Shown in pieces: positions 11,423-22,450 of a stretch of 64,000 nt of DNA. The translations under genes and the position numbers were made by a program. Within the stretch, counting starts at the first letter, position 1, and the number at the start of each line of letters is the position of its first letter. The notes under the pieces are model-generated. The model was not told the DNA's origin. It saw only the letters and a list, made by a program, of their open reading frames with translations, and made no database searches. Source of the DNA: Ariolimax columbianus (lineage: Eukaryota; Mollusca; Gastropoda; Stylommatophora; Arionidae); the NCBI GenBank assembly GCA_036924085.1, contig JAVGWX010000008.1, positions 52,535,314-52,599,313 of the forward strand, written 5' to 3'.

Positions 11423-11627
11423 AATAGACGGAGACAGGCTTCGAGTTGCTCAAAGGGCAAAGGAACGTAGAGCACTGACAATCTTTACACAGGACCGAAT
11501 TCATAAGACAGAAATCAGGCGCGAAACGTCCTGAATGACGTCGTAGATATTGCGTTGTTAAGAAAATACAGATGTGACGAGGATGTGGCGCGTAAGCCTA
11601 ACAATAGATAAACACGAAAAGTGACGC

Positions 11628-11815
11628 CCTGAAGGCTCTACAAAATCCAGTCGGACGTCCTGAAGGCCCTACAAAATCCAGTCGGACGTCCTGAAGGTCC
11701 TACAAAATCCAGTCGGACGTCCTAAAGGCCCTTCAAAATTCAGTCAGACGTCCTGAAGGCCCTATAAAATTCAGTCGGACGTCCTGAAGGCCCTACACAA
11801 TCCAGTGCCTCGGTT
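11628..11815. repeat. 31-bp minisatellite, six units
   Basis: The unit is GACGTCCTGAAGGCCCTACA followed by AAATCCAGTCG, with few differences between copies. It abuts the 17-bp array on its right. Confidence 0.92.
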
Positions 11816-12060
11816 CGGCAATTGCTTTGGTTCGAAAAATACTTCGGTTCGGAAATTGCTTTGGTTCGAAACATACTTCGGTTCGGCACACGATTCGGTT
11901 CTGCACATGGTTCGGTTCAATACATGGTTTGGTTCAACACATGGTTCGGTTCAACACATGGTTCGGTTCTGCACATGATTCGATTCAACACATGCTGCGG
12001 TTCAACACGTGCTTCGGTTCGACATGCTCTTCGGTTCAACACATGCTTCTGTTCACTACA
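11815..12060. repeat. 17-bp minisatellite, about 14 units
   Basis: The unit is close to GGTTCAACACATGGTTC. Variants (TGCTTTGGTTCG, ATACTTCGG) mark the left edge. ORFs in two + frames are shadows of the repeat. 12,060-12,370 is unique sequence without a recognisable feature. Confidence 0.92.
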
Positions 12061-12374
12061 GAAGTCCAGCAACATGGCACGCTGCAGTGATATCCCAGTA
12101 CATCTGTTGTAGTATAAAAGGAGGAGGGATTAGGTTGGTTATAATACCGTTTCTTCAGTATGAACCCCCGCCTATCCTTACTGATGAAGCCATAACAAGA
12201 CACCTCACACTACGTGTAGTATCATTCAATCAAGCCGGATTGTGCATGTAAGGAACTGTCATTATTATTATTAAACCAAATTGCCACAGAAGCTGCCGCT
12301 ATAGAAGAGCATAGGTTCTGTGTTGCAGGCTTCCTATTATAGCGTGAAAGTAACGATTAAAAGGATTATGACGG

Positions 12375-13200
12375 AGCTTTCTTTTGTGTGCGTGGGAGTA
12401 CGAATTTAGCTTTGTTTTGTGTCCATGGATTTCAGAATTTAGCTCTGTTTCGTGTTTCCTGTTCATATGATTGAACGGGGACGGTGTGGCCTTATGGATA
12501 AGGGGCACGGCTCACAACCCGAAGGTGCTTTGGTTCGATCCCCATCACAGCACCGACCGTTACCCCGGGGAAGCAAACCCATAGAAAATGCAGGAGGAAG
12601 CAGACCCTTGCATAAAATGTATGCTGAAGTCGGATGCACTGGGCCGACAGGCGCAAAAATAAAAACCACAGTGCAACGCACACCGCCTTGGGGATTAGAG
12701 AAATAAGGCGAACGCAAAAAAAAATTGATTGAACATTTAGCTGTGTTTCGTGTTCATATAATTGAACATTAAGCTTCCTTTTGTGTTCATATATTTAGCT
12801 TTGTTTCGTGTTCATATGATTGAACAATTAGCTTTGTTTCATGTTCATATGATTGAACATTTAGCTTTGTTTCGTGTTCATATGATTGGACATTTACCTT
12901 TGTTTCGTGTTCATGTGATTGAACATTTAGCTTTGTTTCGTGTTCATATAATTGAATATTAAGCTTTAATGTACATGGGATTTAGTATTTTGCTTTTTTG
13001 TCTGTACTTATATTTCTGTATTTTGATTTTGTTTTATGTACATTGTATAACATTTTTGCTTTATTTGAGTTCCATGGAATTGAATATCTTGCTTCGTTTA
13101 GTCTGCAATGGAATTACAAATTTAGCTTTGTTTTTTGTGCATGGGATTGAGTATTTTTCTTTGTTTTGTGTACATGTGATTAAGCATTTGTAGTATAAAA
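12375..13200. repeat. 33-bp minisatellite interrupted by a SINE
   Basis: The unit is TGTTCATATGATTGAACATT followed by TAGCTTTGTTTCG. Good copies run 12,735-12,965, and degenerate copies lie on either side. The SINE at 12,477-12,725 sits inside the array. Confidence 0.88.
12468..12734 (+). mobile_element. tRNA-Arg-like SINE with 9-bp TSD
   Basis: The head resembles tRNA-Arg: GTGGCCTTATGGATAAGG (A-box side) and GGTTCGATCCCC (B-box). The body holds a diverged core GTCGGATGCACTGGGCCGAC, then CAGTGCAACGCACACCGCC, and ends in poly-A. TGATTGAAC flanks it at 12,468-12,476 and 12,726-12,734. A 5'-truncated inverted copy lies at 63.5 kb. Confidence 0.88.
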
Positions 13201-13439
13201 CAAAGAACAACACTGTTCCAAACGCAGGTCAGGAGAAAAATATAATCTCGTGTCACCGCATGGGCTAGAGTGCGTGACAGATGGATCAATCATCTGAGAA
13301 AACGAATTGCCTTTGTCGTCTGTACATTCCATCAACATTGAGAAAATCCATTTCTACATATCCCCCTGTGTAACGTGCTGATACTAACATACTCTTATGG
13401 TAGAGGCACACGAGCGTACAAGGCAAACCCTACACACAC

Positions 13440-13670
13440 ATTCACTGAAGACTAAATACACACATACACACGACTTTACAAGTACGCTCTCGCGCGCGCA
13501 CATACACACACACACACACTCACGGGCACCCAACTATGTACATACGCACGCACACAAACAAGACATGATGTAAAATTAGCCGGTTCAACTTGGCAACCAT
13601 ACATACATACACACACACACAGACACACACACGCACGCACGCACACACACACATACTCGTTTACACGCAT
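13440..13670. repeat. (CA)n-rich microsatellite
   Basis: Broken CA runs with CG and TA interruptions. The - strand ORF of V/C-rich residues is an artefact of the repeat. Confidence 0.92.
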
Positions 13671-13876
13671 TCAATAACGCATTCTCTTTCTCTATAACAC
13701 AGCATCACACACAATAATTCACACAAAAATAGGCATACACACACATGTACTTTAGCAGAATCATCTACACGATTGAACACGACGACAAAAGCAGAAACAT
13801 ATCCTAGGATGTTGCATTTTGTCCGAAACGACTGAATCAAAGTTATTCGCTCTTGTCCAAGTGTCTTCGAACAAGG

Positions 13877-13915
13877 GTGGGGGGGGGGGGGGGGGGGGGT
13901 GGGGGGGGGGGGGGT
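13877..13915. repeat. Poly-G run with single T interruption
   Basis: Nearly 40 bases of G broken by one T, preceded by AAGGGTG. It could form G-quadruplexes, and its assembled length may be unreliable. Confidence 0.95.
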
Positions 13916-14599
13916 CGGTGTTCTGTGGTAGCTCTTTTTATATCTCTTCGTGCACCAAAGAAGAAATTATTGGATCCTTTTGTCTGTATTGCAATGATAA
14001 GCATCCTAACAGGATCGCTCTGAGCATAATTAACAATCCCTACTTCCTTGGTCAGGTTACAGTTTTATAGCTGTTACCAAGCACACCTTGCGGAGGTGAG
14101 GTCTTGGTCAGAATGTTGCACCTAAACCTGACGCCAGCGACGTAGCCCTAACCCCTATGATATCTACCCGAAGTATAATTTATCGTATGGCAAACAGGTT
14201 TCCCACTAAAACAGACATCTTATATACATTTACAAACTGGAATCGTACTACATACATAACACAATCTCTGATATATATATATATAATTTCCGTTCTTCTT
14301 ATTTCCTATTGAGGAATGCGTTGTTAAGTGTGTGTGCCTTCCAGTGCATTCTACTTAAGGACGTGTTTTTAATGAGCTTACTTCCCACAGGAATACGACC
14401 TTGCTGTTCCATAAATCCTAAAACTTGCAAGTTGAGTCGGTGAGCTGTGGCACTATTCACTTCGTTAAGCAGTCTCCTCTGGTTCATATGATCCCTGCTC
14501 CCTCAAATTGAAGCCTGAAATACTTAACTAATTGCACATCTTGCCGCCACTACCTCATGCGGAAAACTCACATCTACAACTGACATTTTCGAGACTTTG

Positions 14600-14865
14600 A
14601 TCATGTTTCTCTTTCCTATACCACTGCTAAACTGTCCTGTCCTACGCCTTTTTGCCATTGCTGGTGTAGTCGAGGGGCTTAAAAGCTGCGGACTACAGGC
14701 CGCTTCGCCACTGCTGTCGCCACGTCGTGTGATGGCTATGTTTGTTTCTTTTACCCCTAACAGAAAAATAACATATGCCATACCGGGGATTCGAACTGCT
14801 GTCCTCCTTGTCGGAAGGCAGACCTTGAAGCCAGTCGGCCACGCGCTTTTCTGCTGAACATAACT
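14600..14865 (-). mobile_element. tRNA-headed SINE, inverted
   Basis: The reverse complement starts GCGTGGCCGACTGGCTTCAA and has a good B-box, AGTTCGAATCCCC, about 45 bp later. The tail reads through GGGGTAAAAGAAACAAAC. The 86-residue + strand ORF across it is a shadow. Confidence 0.65.
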
Positions 14866-15452
14866 TCCCCAATACTGATACCTTATATTCCCACAAGCCA
14901 TATATTGTCCCTGTGCGTCTAATAACTATGGCGGAAATTACTTCTGCAAAACGTGCGTATTATATGCCTGAACGGCAAAGTATTTAGCCTGGAAATCGAC
15001 TGTACTTGCTCACACATAACCATGAGTACAGGCATTTGTTCAGAGCTGGAATGATAATAGAGGAAAGAACAAATGAAGTGGCTATCGTAAAACACACATT
15101 ATCTTGTTGTCCCCTCTCTTCAATCGTTATTACGATTATCGTGTGATTTGGACCGTAGCATTGAAAAGCATCTGTGATCACAAAGAGGAGAGGGCGGCAC
15201 TGGGTTCTCTATGTGCACGGGGTTGAATGTACCCTTGATGCCCAGGCTGGCTGGCAACACGCAAGCTCTGATTGGTTTCGTTAGCTAATACGAGTATATT
15301 GTCTTCTTTGCCGGACATTTACAATTGAAACGGTTACGTTTTGCTGTGACCTTGGATTATATATCTGTTAGATGTACTTACCAAATATGAGCCTTTGTTT
15401 GCTTTCTGAAAGATTAATTACTCATTCCTCTGGGATAAGTTGGATGAGTTTA

Positions 15453-15545
15453 GCTTGTAGAGCAAGGTGATGTAAATGTAACTGGTTTTATACAGACTCT
15501 GCAGAGTCTTCTAAACCAGTATAAAGACGTTAAGTTATGTTAAGT
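15453..15545 (+). mobile_element. 3' tail of the CR1-like LINE
   Basis: Starts TAGAGCAAGGTGATGTAAAT as in the LINE at 58.64 kb, then the ACTGGTT...AACCAGT hairpin with inner AGACTCTGCAGAGTCT palindrome, then GACGTTAAG and TTAAG-type repeats. It is a severely 5'-truncated insertion. 15,545-16,060 has nothing else recognisable. Confidence 0.85.
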
Positions 15546-16064
15546 TATTTGATATTTATGACATTGGCTATATGGTTATTTATGTGAATAGGTAGGATTG
15601 TGTACGTACGTACGTGTGTGAGTGAAGTACACAAGGTTATGTTTTTTTTGTGGGTCAAATAAAAAATATCCTTCACACTACGGAGCTTTTGCTGGAAGAA
15701 AGTCGCTTTTATTCCTCATCCTTATAAATGTGGGCCGATCTGAGACAAGTGAATAATTATGTAATACTATGAATTTAATTACTAGCAGATGTGAAATATG
15801 AGTAGTACACTGCTTCTAAGGTTTACATCGGCTTGTAATGTTTCAAATAATAAACAAAACAGCAATACATGCTATAACAAAAGCAAAATCCTCCAAGATT
15901 ATTGTGTAATGCCATTACTTTACGTCTTCCAGAATTTGTATTCTTTGCTACTGAATGTACACGAAATGTATTTATGAAATGGTAACTACAACAACCCTTT
16001 CTGGGAACTGAGAAGCAAGTCCAGTCATGCACGTACGTCAGAGTCAAGGACAATATACTGATCA

Positions 16065-16390
16065 GGACGTCACGTCAGAGTCATGCACACCACACTGACC
16101 TGAACGTCGCATCAGAGTCAGACAAACCATACTGACCAGGTCGACAGGTCATGGTCAGGCACATAATACTGACAAGGACGTCGCGTCAGGGTCAGGCACA
16201 CCATACTGACCAGGACGTCGCGTCAGGGTCAGGCACACCATACTGACCAGGACGTCGCGTCAGGGTCAGGCACACCATACTGACCAGGACGTCGCGTCAG
16301 GGTCAGGCACACCATACTGACCAGGACGTCGCATCAGAGTCAGGCACACAATACTGACCAGGACGCCGCGTCAAGGCCAGTTACACCACC
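16065..16390. repeat. 37-bp minisatellite, about eight units
   Basis: The unit is GACGTCGCGTCAGGGTCAGG followed by CACACCATACTGACCAG. Its reverse complement contains AGTATGGTGTGCCTGACC, which is the terminal part of the GTT-headed repeat at 6.2 kb, so the array appears derived from that family. Confidence 0.92.
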
Positions 16391-16399
16391 AGGTCTTGC

Positions 16400-16560
16400 C
16401 AGCGAACTCCAAGGACACGACGTAGGTTGGACATTTTGAATACCTCGAGCCACCTAATCTCCACCTAAGACCGTCCAGATCTCGGAGCCGTACAGGAGGA
16501 TTGGAATGACAAAGAATCTGTTTAGTCGTAGCTTGGCTTACAAAGACAGTCTCTGCTTGG
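16400..16560 (-). pseudogene. LINE reverse-transcriptase C-terminal relic
   Basis: The reverse complement encodes VIPILLYGSEIWTVLGG, the conserved block downstream of the catalytic domain in many LINEs (usually ending YGSETW). A stop follows shortly after. Only about 150 bp is recognisable. The + strand ORF at 16,506-16,733 is not supported as a gene. Confidence 0.55.
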
Positions 16561-16884
16561 ACCAGACTATGTGCAGAGAGTTCATGAATGACCTAGCAGC
16601 ACTAATCCTTAGAGTAATTTATAGACCACTGCTTGCATCAGAAGTCAGTCTGCTGACGTCTTCTGACGAGGTAGATGAAGTTCTAGGTGGGATTGACGTG
16701 GTTGCCGTTGGCAGTGATTACATCGCAGGCTGACCACTGTCAAGACTTTCAATCGTGATCTTTTCTCCCAGAAGTGTGTGCGGTAAAAAAATGGGATCAC
16801 TTCAAAATAATAATAATTATGTGATAACTGACACGGTCTTCGAAGGTAGAATATTAGCGAATAACTCATGGTCCAGAAGGTATC

Positions 16885-17395
16885 TGCAAGCTGTTCATAC
16901 TCAGCCTGGACTATTAGTTTGAAACTCAGCCTGCATCATTAGTTTTATAATAGCCTGGATTATTAGTTAGATACTCAGTCTAAACCATTGGTTTGATACT
17001 CAGCTTGAACTACTGGGTGGATCATCAGCTTGGATTTCTAGTTTGCAACTCAACAATGGACTGTTAGTTTGATACTCAGCCTGGACTACTGGGTTGATGC
17101 CCAGTCTTGACTACTGGGTTGATACTCAGCCTGGACTACGGTGTTGATGCTCAGCCTGAACTACTGGGTTGATACTCAAACTGAACTACTGGGTTGATAC
17201 TTAAACTGAACTACTGGGTGAATCACCAGCTACGACTTCTGGCTTGCAACTCAACAATGGACTGTTAGTTTGATACTCAGTCTTGACTACCGGGTTGATA
17301 CTCAAACGGAACTACTAATTTGATCTTCAGTCTTGACTACTGGGTTGATACTCAGTCTTGACTACTGGGTTGATACTCATTCTGGAATTAGAACT
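16885..17395. repeat. 25-bp minisatellite, about 20 diverged units
   Basis: The unit is close to TTGATACTCAGCCTGGACTA then CTGGG. Divergence between units suggests an old array. A short poly-C run follows at 17,486-17,498. 17,500-17,770 would contain the promoter, 5' UTR or a splice acceptor of the receptor gene; I cannot place any of these firmly. Confidence 0.88.
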
Positions 17396-17770
17396 CTTCA
17401 CGAAACAGAAAATCAACATATTCGTCGTCCGCTGGATACATCAAAGGACTCGCATAGACGCCCGAGTGGCTCACAGGTTAATCCACCCCCCCCCCCCCGC
17501 ACCCAAAAGCCACTGCTTCCTACTGAGGAGGTCAAGACAAACAACTGGAGAAGATTGTGCATGGAACTAGCTACCTCATCATGTAAAAACTATTGCTACC
17601 GAAATCTCATTGACATTAATTCATCGACTAAAGTAAACTAAAATTAAATACGTTCTAGCCCATATGCTACTCATGTGATTATAGAAAGTTGTTTTTTCTC
17701 TTGTTCTATTCCAGGTGAAAATATGATCCTTTGTTAACCTAAGTATTTCTAGCAACAACCGCAGTCGGAC

Positions 17771-17917
17771 ATGGAGTGGAACAACGGGCCATACACGATG
17801 TCACCCTTGGATCTGAACAGCTCAATCAGCAACAATAGCAATGGCAGTAATGTCAACTCATTACTGATGACAGGAGCAACAATCGCTTCTCCAATCATTA
17901 TGTTCATGTCTGGGCTG
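17771..17917 (+). CDS. Exon 1 of a prostanoid (EP4-like) receptor GPCR
   Basis: First coding exon of a rhodopsin-family receptor whose closest pattern, from memory, is the prostaglandin E2 receptor EP4. It encodes 49 residues from the ATG at 17,771: an extracellular N-terminus with three N-glycosylation sequons (N16-S-S, N21-N-S, N24-G-S), then the hydrophobic start of TM1 (ATIASPIIMFMSGL). The exon ends after a whole codon at a consensus donor, CTG|GTGAGT. Exon 2 at 55,121 begins IGNLLALIIL, which completes TM1 in the same phase. There is no stop between the ATG and the donor. A 42-bp minisatellite begins only 20 bp into the intron. A non-coding exon upstream is possible (acceptor-like TATTTCTAG ends at 17,752), but I cannot prove it. 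The protein would act at the plasma membrane. Confidence 0.78.
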
Positions 17918-17936
17918 GTGAGTTATGTATTTGTGT

Positions 17937-18135
17937 ATAGTTTCATGTAGGATACAGATCAACACTTTACAATCTCCCATTATCTCCTCTAGCATACAGG
18001 CCAACACTTTACAATCTCCCATTATCTCCTCTAGCATACAGACCAACACTTTTCAATCTCCCATGATCTCCTCTAGCATGCAAGTCAACACTTTTCAATC
18101 TTCCATGTTCTAATTTAGCATACAAGTCAACACTT
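17937..18135. repeat. 42-bp minisatellite beside the exon 1 donor
   Basis: Four to five units of CATACAGGCCAACACTTTAC then AATCTCCCATTATCTCCTCTAG. It lies immediately inside intron 1. Each unit ends in a pyrimidine-rich stretch plus TAG, which resembles a 3' splice site. Confidence 0.92.
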
Positions 18136-18506
18136 TGCAACCTTTCTTCCTCTTTCATTCTTTTCTATCGAATTCTCAATCCGTCGGCCTATCTTTCCTC
18201 CCGTCCAATTATTTATCTTTTCCTCCTTCTCTTTGTATTTTCTCTATCTCTCTGTTTCTTTCTTCCTCTCTCTCTTCCTGGTACAGTTTCCTCTTATCTA
18301 TATATTTCTCTCGTCGTGTCCTTCTTATTTTACCTATGTTTCTTCTTTTCTCTCCGTTTCCTTCATTAATTTCATTTGTTTTGCACCCTTGCATTATCCG
18401 TATCGTTGTCTCTCACTGTTGCATTATCTTTAATTTATGTTATGCTCTTACTCCATACTAATATATTGATGTATTTCACTCTTGTTCTTTCATTCTCCAC
18501 AATGCT

Positions 18507-18541
<35 letters not shown>

Positions 18542-18600
18542 TCTCTATCTCTCTTTTCCTTCTCTCACTAACCAATCATAGTTTCTGATTCCCGTTTCTG
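18136..18600. repeat. Pyrimidine-rich, (CT)n-bearing stretch
   Basis: A T/C-rich run with a pure (CT)n block at about 18,510-18,540. ORFs rich in S, F and L on the + strand come from base composition. Confidence 0.85.
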
Positions 18601-18884
18601 TTAGTCGTTGTTTTATTCATTCTCTCACTCTTACAGTATCTCCCGTCCATGGTATATCACCCACTAACATTTCTATCTCACAACCTTGTGGGCCTACCCT
18701 CAGACCATCCTACACAAGACTAACAAAGACGCTGGTTGTGCATTAATAGTCCCGGTTCTAAATGATCGGTTATCACACAATCCGCTCTCAGCTATATTCT
18801 TAAGACACTCAATTTAACAAAGAGAACTATCAAAATATCAGATTCCAGCCACACACTGTCAAACACATCTCATACTCAATGGTT

Positions 18885-19430
18885 GGTTTTTTCTTCTTCT
18901 TCTTTATCGTTCGTTCTCAATCTCCCGCTACCACGCCCTGAACGTTCTCAATCTCCCGCTACCAAGCCCTGAACGTTCTCAATCTCCCGATACCAAGCCC
19001 TGAACGTTCTCAATCTCCCACTACCAAGCCCTGAACGTTCTCAATCTCCTGCTACCAAGCCCTCAACGTTCTCAATCTCCCGCTACCAAGCCCTGAACGT
19101 TCTCAATCTCCCACTACCAAGCCCTGAACGTTCTCAATCTCCTGCTACCAAGCCCTGAACGTTCTCAATCTCCCGCTACCAAGCCCTGAATGTTCTCAAT
19201 CTCCCGCTACCAAGTAATGAACGATCTCAATTTCCCGCTACGAAACCCTGAACGTTCTCAATCTCCTGCTTCGAAACACTGAACGTTCTCAATCTCCCGC
19301 TACCAAGACCCGAAAAGGACTTTGCAAGTAATAGAATGTAGTCCGGAGAACGGGATGCGTTATGTTGTAGTTAAAAAGCTTGAGTGAGATATTTGCACCT
19401 TTCGGTCCGATTCATCCGATTTCAGCATGG
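18885..19430 (-). mobile_element. SINE with its 3' end amplified into a 31-bp minisatellite
   Basis: Read on the - strand, the core (TCGGACCGAAAGGTGCAAAT, about 19,395-19,425) and AACGCATCCCG body are followed by about 13 copies of the SINE 3' end, AGGGCTTGGTAGCGGGAGAT then TGAGAACGTTC, and then (GAA)n. Other copies (10.1, 39.7, 62.1 kb) have this 31-bp segment once. The array therefore arose inside a SINE. Confidence 0.88.
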
Positions 19431-20190
19431 TATTTTTGGATACAGGGCTAGCCTTCCCTCTTCGAACCGTTCTCTTTGGCCAGTCTTCCCTGGTGCAGCA
19501 TGTTATCATGATCATCCCGTGTTTGTGGAGAAGGGTCTTGGCAGCTCTGGATGGCTGACCCTGATGCTACCAGTCAGCTTTGTGGCGCTGACCTCTACCG
19601 CTCATGTACTGATCCTCATCTTGATTCCCCAATATTCGTTTATAATGTATTGGGCTATCCTGTTACCTATTGTACTCTTACCAGCGTTGAACATTTCTTC
19701 TTTAGCTAATCCTCCAGGCGAGTTATTGACTCTATCCTTGCCATATCATTTGCAGGGTATTTTGTAATGTTTTCTTTCAAATTCTAAAGATTATTACACA
19801 CTCAGCAGACGTCGATTGTGTGCTTAAGAAGATTGCGAACTTATCATCTGGAGAGCTTTGTACCATGCATGTCGTGTGTATTCACTGTACATATTCAAAA
19901 TATATTAGAAGACAAATGACATATTTAATGCCTGTCTGATGGAATACGTTGCCTGTATCAGTGAAGATAGAAGGAGATTGGTTATCAGAAACAACGTATA
20001 AGTTATCCTCTGTGTAGCATGCGTGTAAGGCATAAATAAACACATTGTTTGGTTATCTTATACAGAAGAGAGATAATAAGCTATATAAAATGATAAGATC
20101 TAGTTTCATGAAGAGGATAACCACATGGAATAAATGGATAGATGGTATTACTTATGTGTTTGAAAAACTAGGCAGCTTGGATTACGTTCG
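19431..20190. other. No recognisable feature
   Basis: Unique intronic sequence. The 127-residue + strand ORF at 19,384-19,767 starts inside the SINE, is rich in L, S and P, and shows no domain I recognise. Confidence 0.5.
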
Positions 20191-20610
20191 AAAACATTGG
20201 TATCATAATACCAACGGACTAGGTTCGAATCCCACCCTGTCCAACTTGGCAGACACGGAGAGTAATGGTTGCCTACCGTACTGTACACCTTTCAAGAAAT
20301 TGATAACAGACAACCAGGTTAGCGGTTGTACGAAGCGACATTCATCAAAGGACAGGCTTTTTACTTTTGCTTACAACAACAAGGAGGCTGCGTGGCCTAG
20401 GGGTAAAACTCGCTCGGTTTTCACAATCCCAACGTTCCGAGTTCGATTCCCACTTGTGTCCAGTTTGGCAGACACTGGTTTTTTTTCTCGGGCGAAAGTA
20501 ATGACAACCTACCGTATTGCACACTTGGCAAGAAACCTATAACAGCCAAATAGGTGACAGTTGTAAGAAGCTACGTTCTGTAAAAGGACATTTGACCTAC
20601 TTTACAACAA
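20190..20610 (+). mobile_element. Two tandem copies of a tRNA-headed SINE
   Basis: Copy 1 has GGTTCGAATCCCACCCTGTC, copy 2 (from about 20,385) has GCGTGGCCTAGGGGTAAAAC and AGTTCGATTCCC. Both continue CAGTTTGGCAGACAC or a close variant, then a shared body with CCTACCGTA, AACAGCCAA and AAAGGACA. They are diverged, so the pair is not a fresh duplication. Confidence 0.75.
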
Positions 20611-22080
20611 CACAGGATTGTCAAGTGCCAACACAGCACATTTGTAAATAGTAATTATACTCCAACTGGCAGGAAGATTGTCAGTAACATAGGTTGGTAG
20701 GTAGGTAACCTGTGTGGGGGACAGGGCCTGTCGTGCCAACCGCCGATGAACACGATAGGTGACCCTAGTTTGTATGGATGAGCGAAATGTCTGACCGGCT
20801 TGACCAAACCAGGTGGTGTGTTGCGTCTAGGGACCATAGTGATGAGGGTCGCTTCCCATACTTGATATCAATGGCCTGCTTTAAGTGATGGTTGGCCGGA
20901 TCATTCTCGGCAAACAGGTAGACAAAGAAGTTGAAGAAGAGGAAGTCATATAATGAAGTAGACGAACAGGTAGACTTTTTTAAAAAAGTTCGGAAAAAAT
21001 ATTTAATTGGCCACACACTCGCAACATGCGGCATAACGAATCTTTTAACAACGATAGAGGATCGAGGATAAGTGAGACCAAATTGCCATAAAACAAATGT
21101 CTTGGCTGAACGGATAAACAAAGAAAACAAATGGGAATGCTTGAAACGCGAAAATGTCGGATGAGTATACAAATAGTTATCAATTGCCCCGAGGCATAAC
21201 ACGTGATGATGATGGTAGCATATGTGGCATAACTCATACAAAAATGGAAGCCACAAGAGGTATCCCAGAATGCCTCATCACGTCACAAGTGGGCAGAAAA
21301 ACTGCAACATTGGGCAACTGCACGCTTTAGTCGCGGATCATTAGCTTTGTATAGGTTGTTGATGTACGTTGAGCGCAGGCATTGCATGTCGTATTCACAA
21401 CGATTATCTGTTTCATAATTGGCACGGCTTCGAGTCCTTAGAGAATCATATTTCATGTATGCTGCTACTGGCTTCAGGACGCGAAACTGTACATGGCAGG
21501 GGTTCCCCCAACCTGGGATTTGAAATGAGGACTCTCAGCAAGATCGACATAAATATTTAAATACTTGTAAATCTGAACAATAAATCAGGTGTTTTAATTA
21601 ACAACGGACAATTATTAATATCAATATATCAATATACAATGACGATATTTTTTAATGGTATTTTTAGGTACATGCTTTTATTTACTCCAAGACTTCTTTT
21701 TGTTTTATTTTGAGGCTTCACGGGTGTAAGTTTTTAGTTTTTTGTGAAAATTGTTGAATTTGGTTATGGGGAAGTTGGTTGAAATATGAGAAACAGAAGT
21801 CCACGCAAACGGACAACGGCCATATTAAGTTAAAGAAAAACTAGTGAAAATGTAACCTTCTTTAACTTCCCTAACTGTAAATCAGGTATACATTTACAGC
21901 TGGGTAGACAGTTCCATGTCGAAATTGAAGACCGAGTGTAGGCCATTTCCTGCGACATATATTTATATATTATTTTTCTGTTTGTTATGAAATATAAAAA
22001 AAAATAAAAGCTGGCGATCATTATCATATCTTGACTAAAATATACTTAACTGCATAATTATATAGATAACACAATAAGGC
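20610..22080. other. No recognisable feature
   Basis: AT-rich intronic sequence. I see no domain in the ORFs at 20,655-21,256 on the - strand and no repeat shared with the rest of the window. Confidence 0.45.
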
Positions 22081-22088
22081 AATGTCAC

Positions 22089-22450
22089 CAGGCTGTATTC
22101 CTTGCAGACACAGGGTCAGTTCTACAGGTCCACAAGAATGATAAACTGTCACATCTTTAAACAATTATTTCGTGAACTAGAAGCAAAGCGAATGGCAGTC
22201 ATACATTGGATACTATCACACTGTGGCCTACCAATAAACGGAAGACCAAACAAGTTAGCAAATGAGAGAGCAGCGCGAGAACATTAAGAGCAACTAATTA
22301 CTTTCCGGGAAAATAAAACCTTATGCAAGTCATAGGTAAAATCGACTAAACGAGAGACAACTATCACTACATTTCTCGAGTGGAGCGAGTGAGCCTGATC
22401 CGTATAAGAGCGGGATCTAATATATTGAATGGCTACTTATTTAGACTGAA
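22089..22450 (+). pseudogene. RNase H domain relic of a LINE
   Basis: Pieces in broken frames match the end of a retroelement RNase H: AVFLADTGSVLQ (the usual D-SxSVLQ block), VIHWILSHCGLPINGRPNKL (the usual WIPSHCGIxGNExAD block with the catalytic Asp position degraded), then LSRVERVSLIRIRAGSNILN, which matches the RxEQVxxFRLRTGHxRL block after RNase H. It belongs to the same general architecture as the LINE at 28 kb but is far more diverged. Confidence 0.62.

Noticed and set aside
16506..16733. 75-codon + strand ORF
   Set aside because: It overlaps the antisense of a LINE C-terminal block (YGSEIW on the - strand) and has no domain of its own.
19384..19767. 127-codon ORF as a membrane protein
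   Set aside because: It starts within the SINE core, and its hydrophobic content follows from T-rich DNA. No family match comes to mind.
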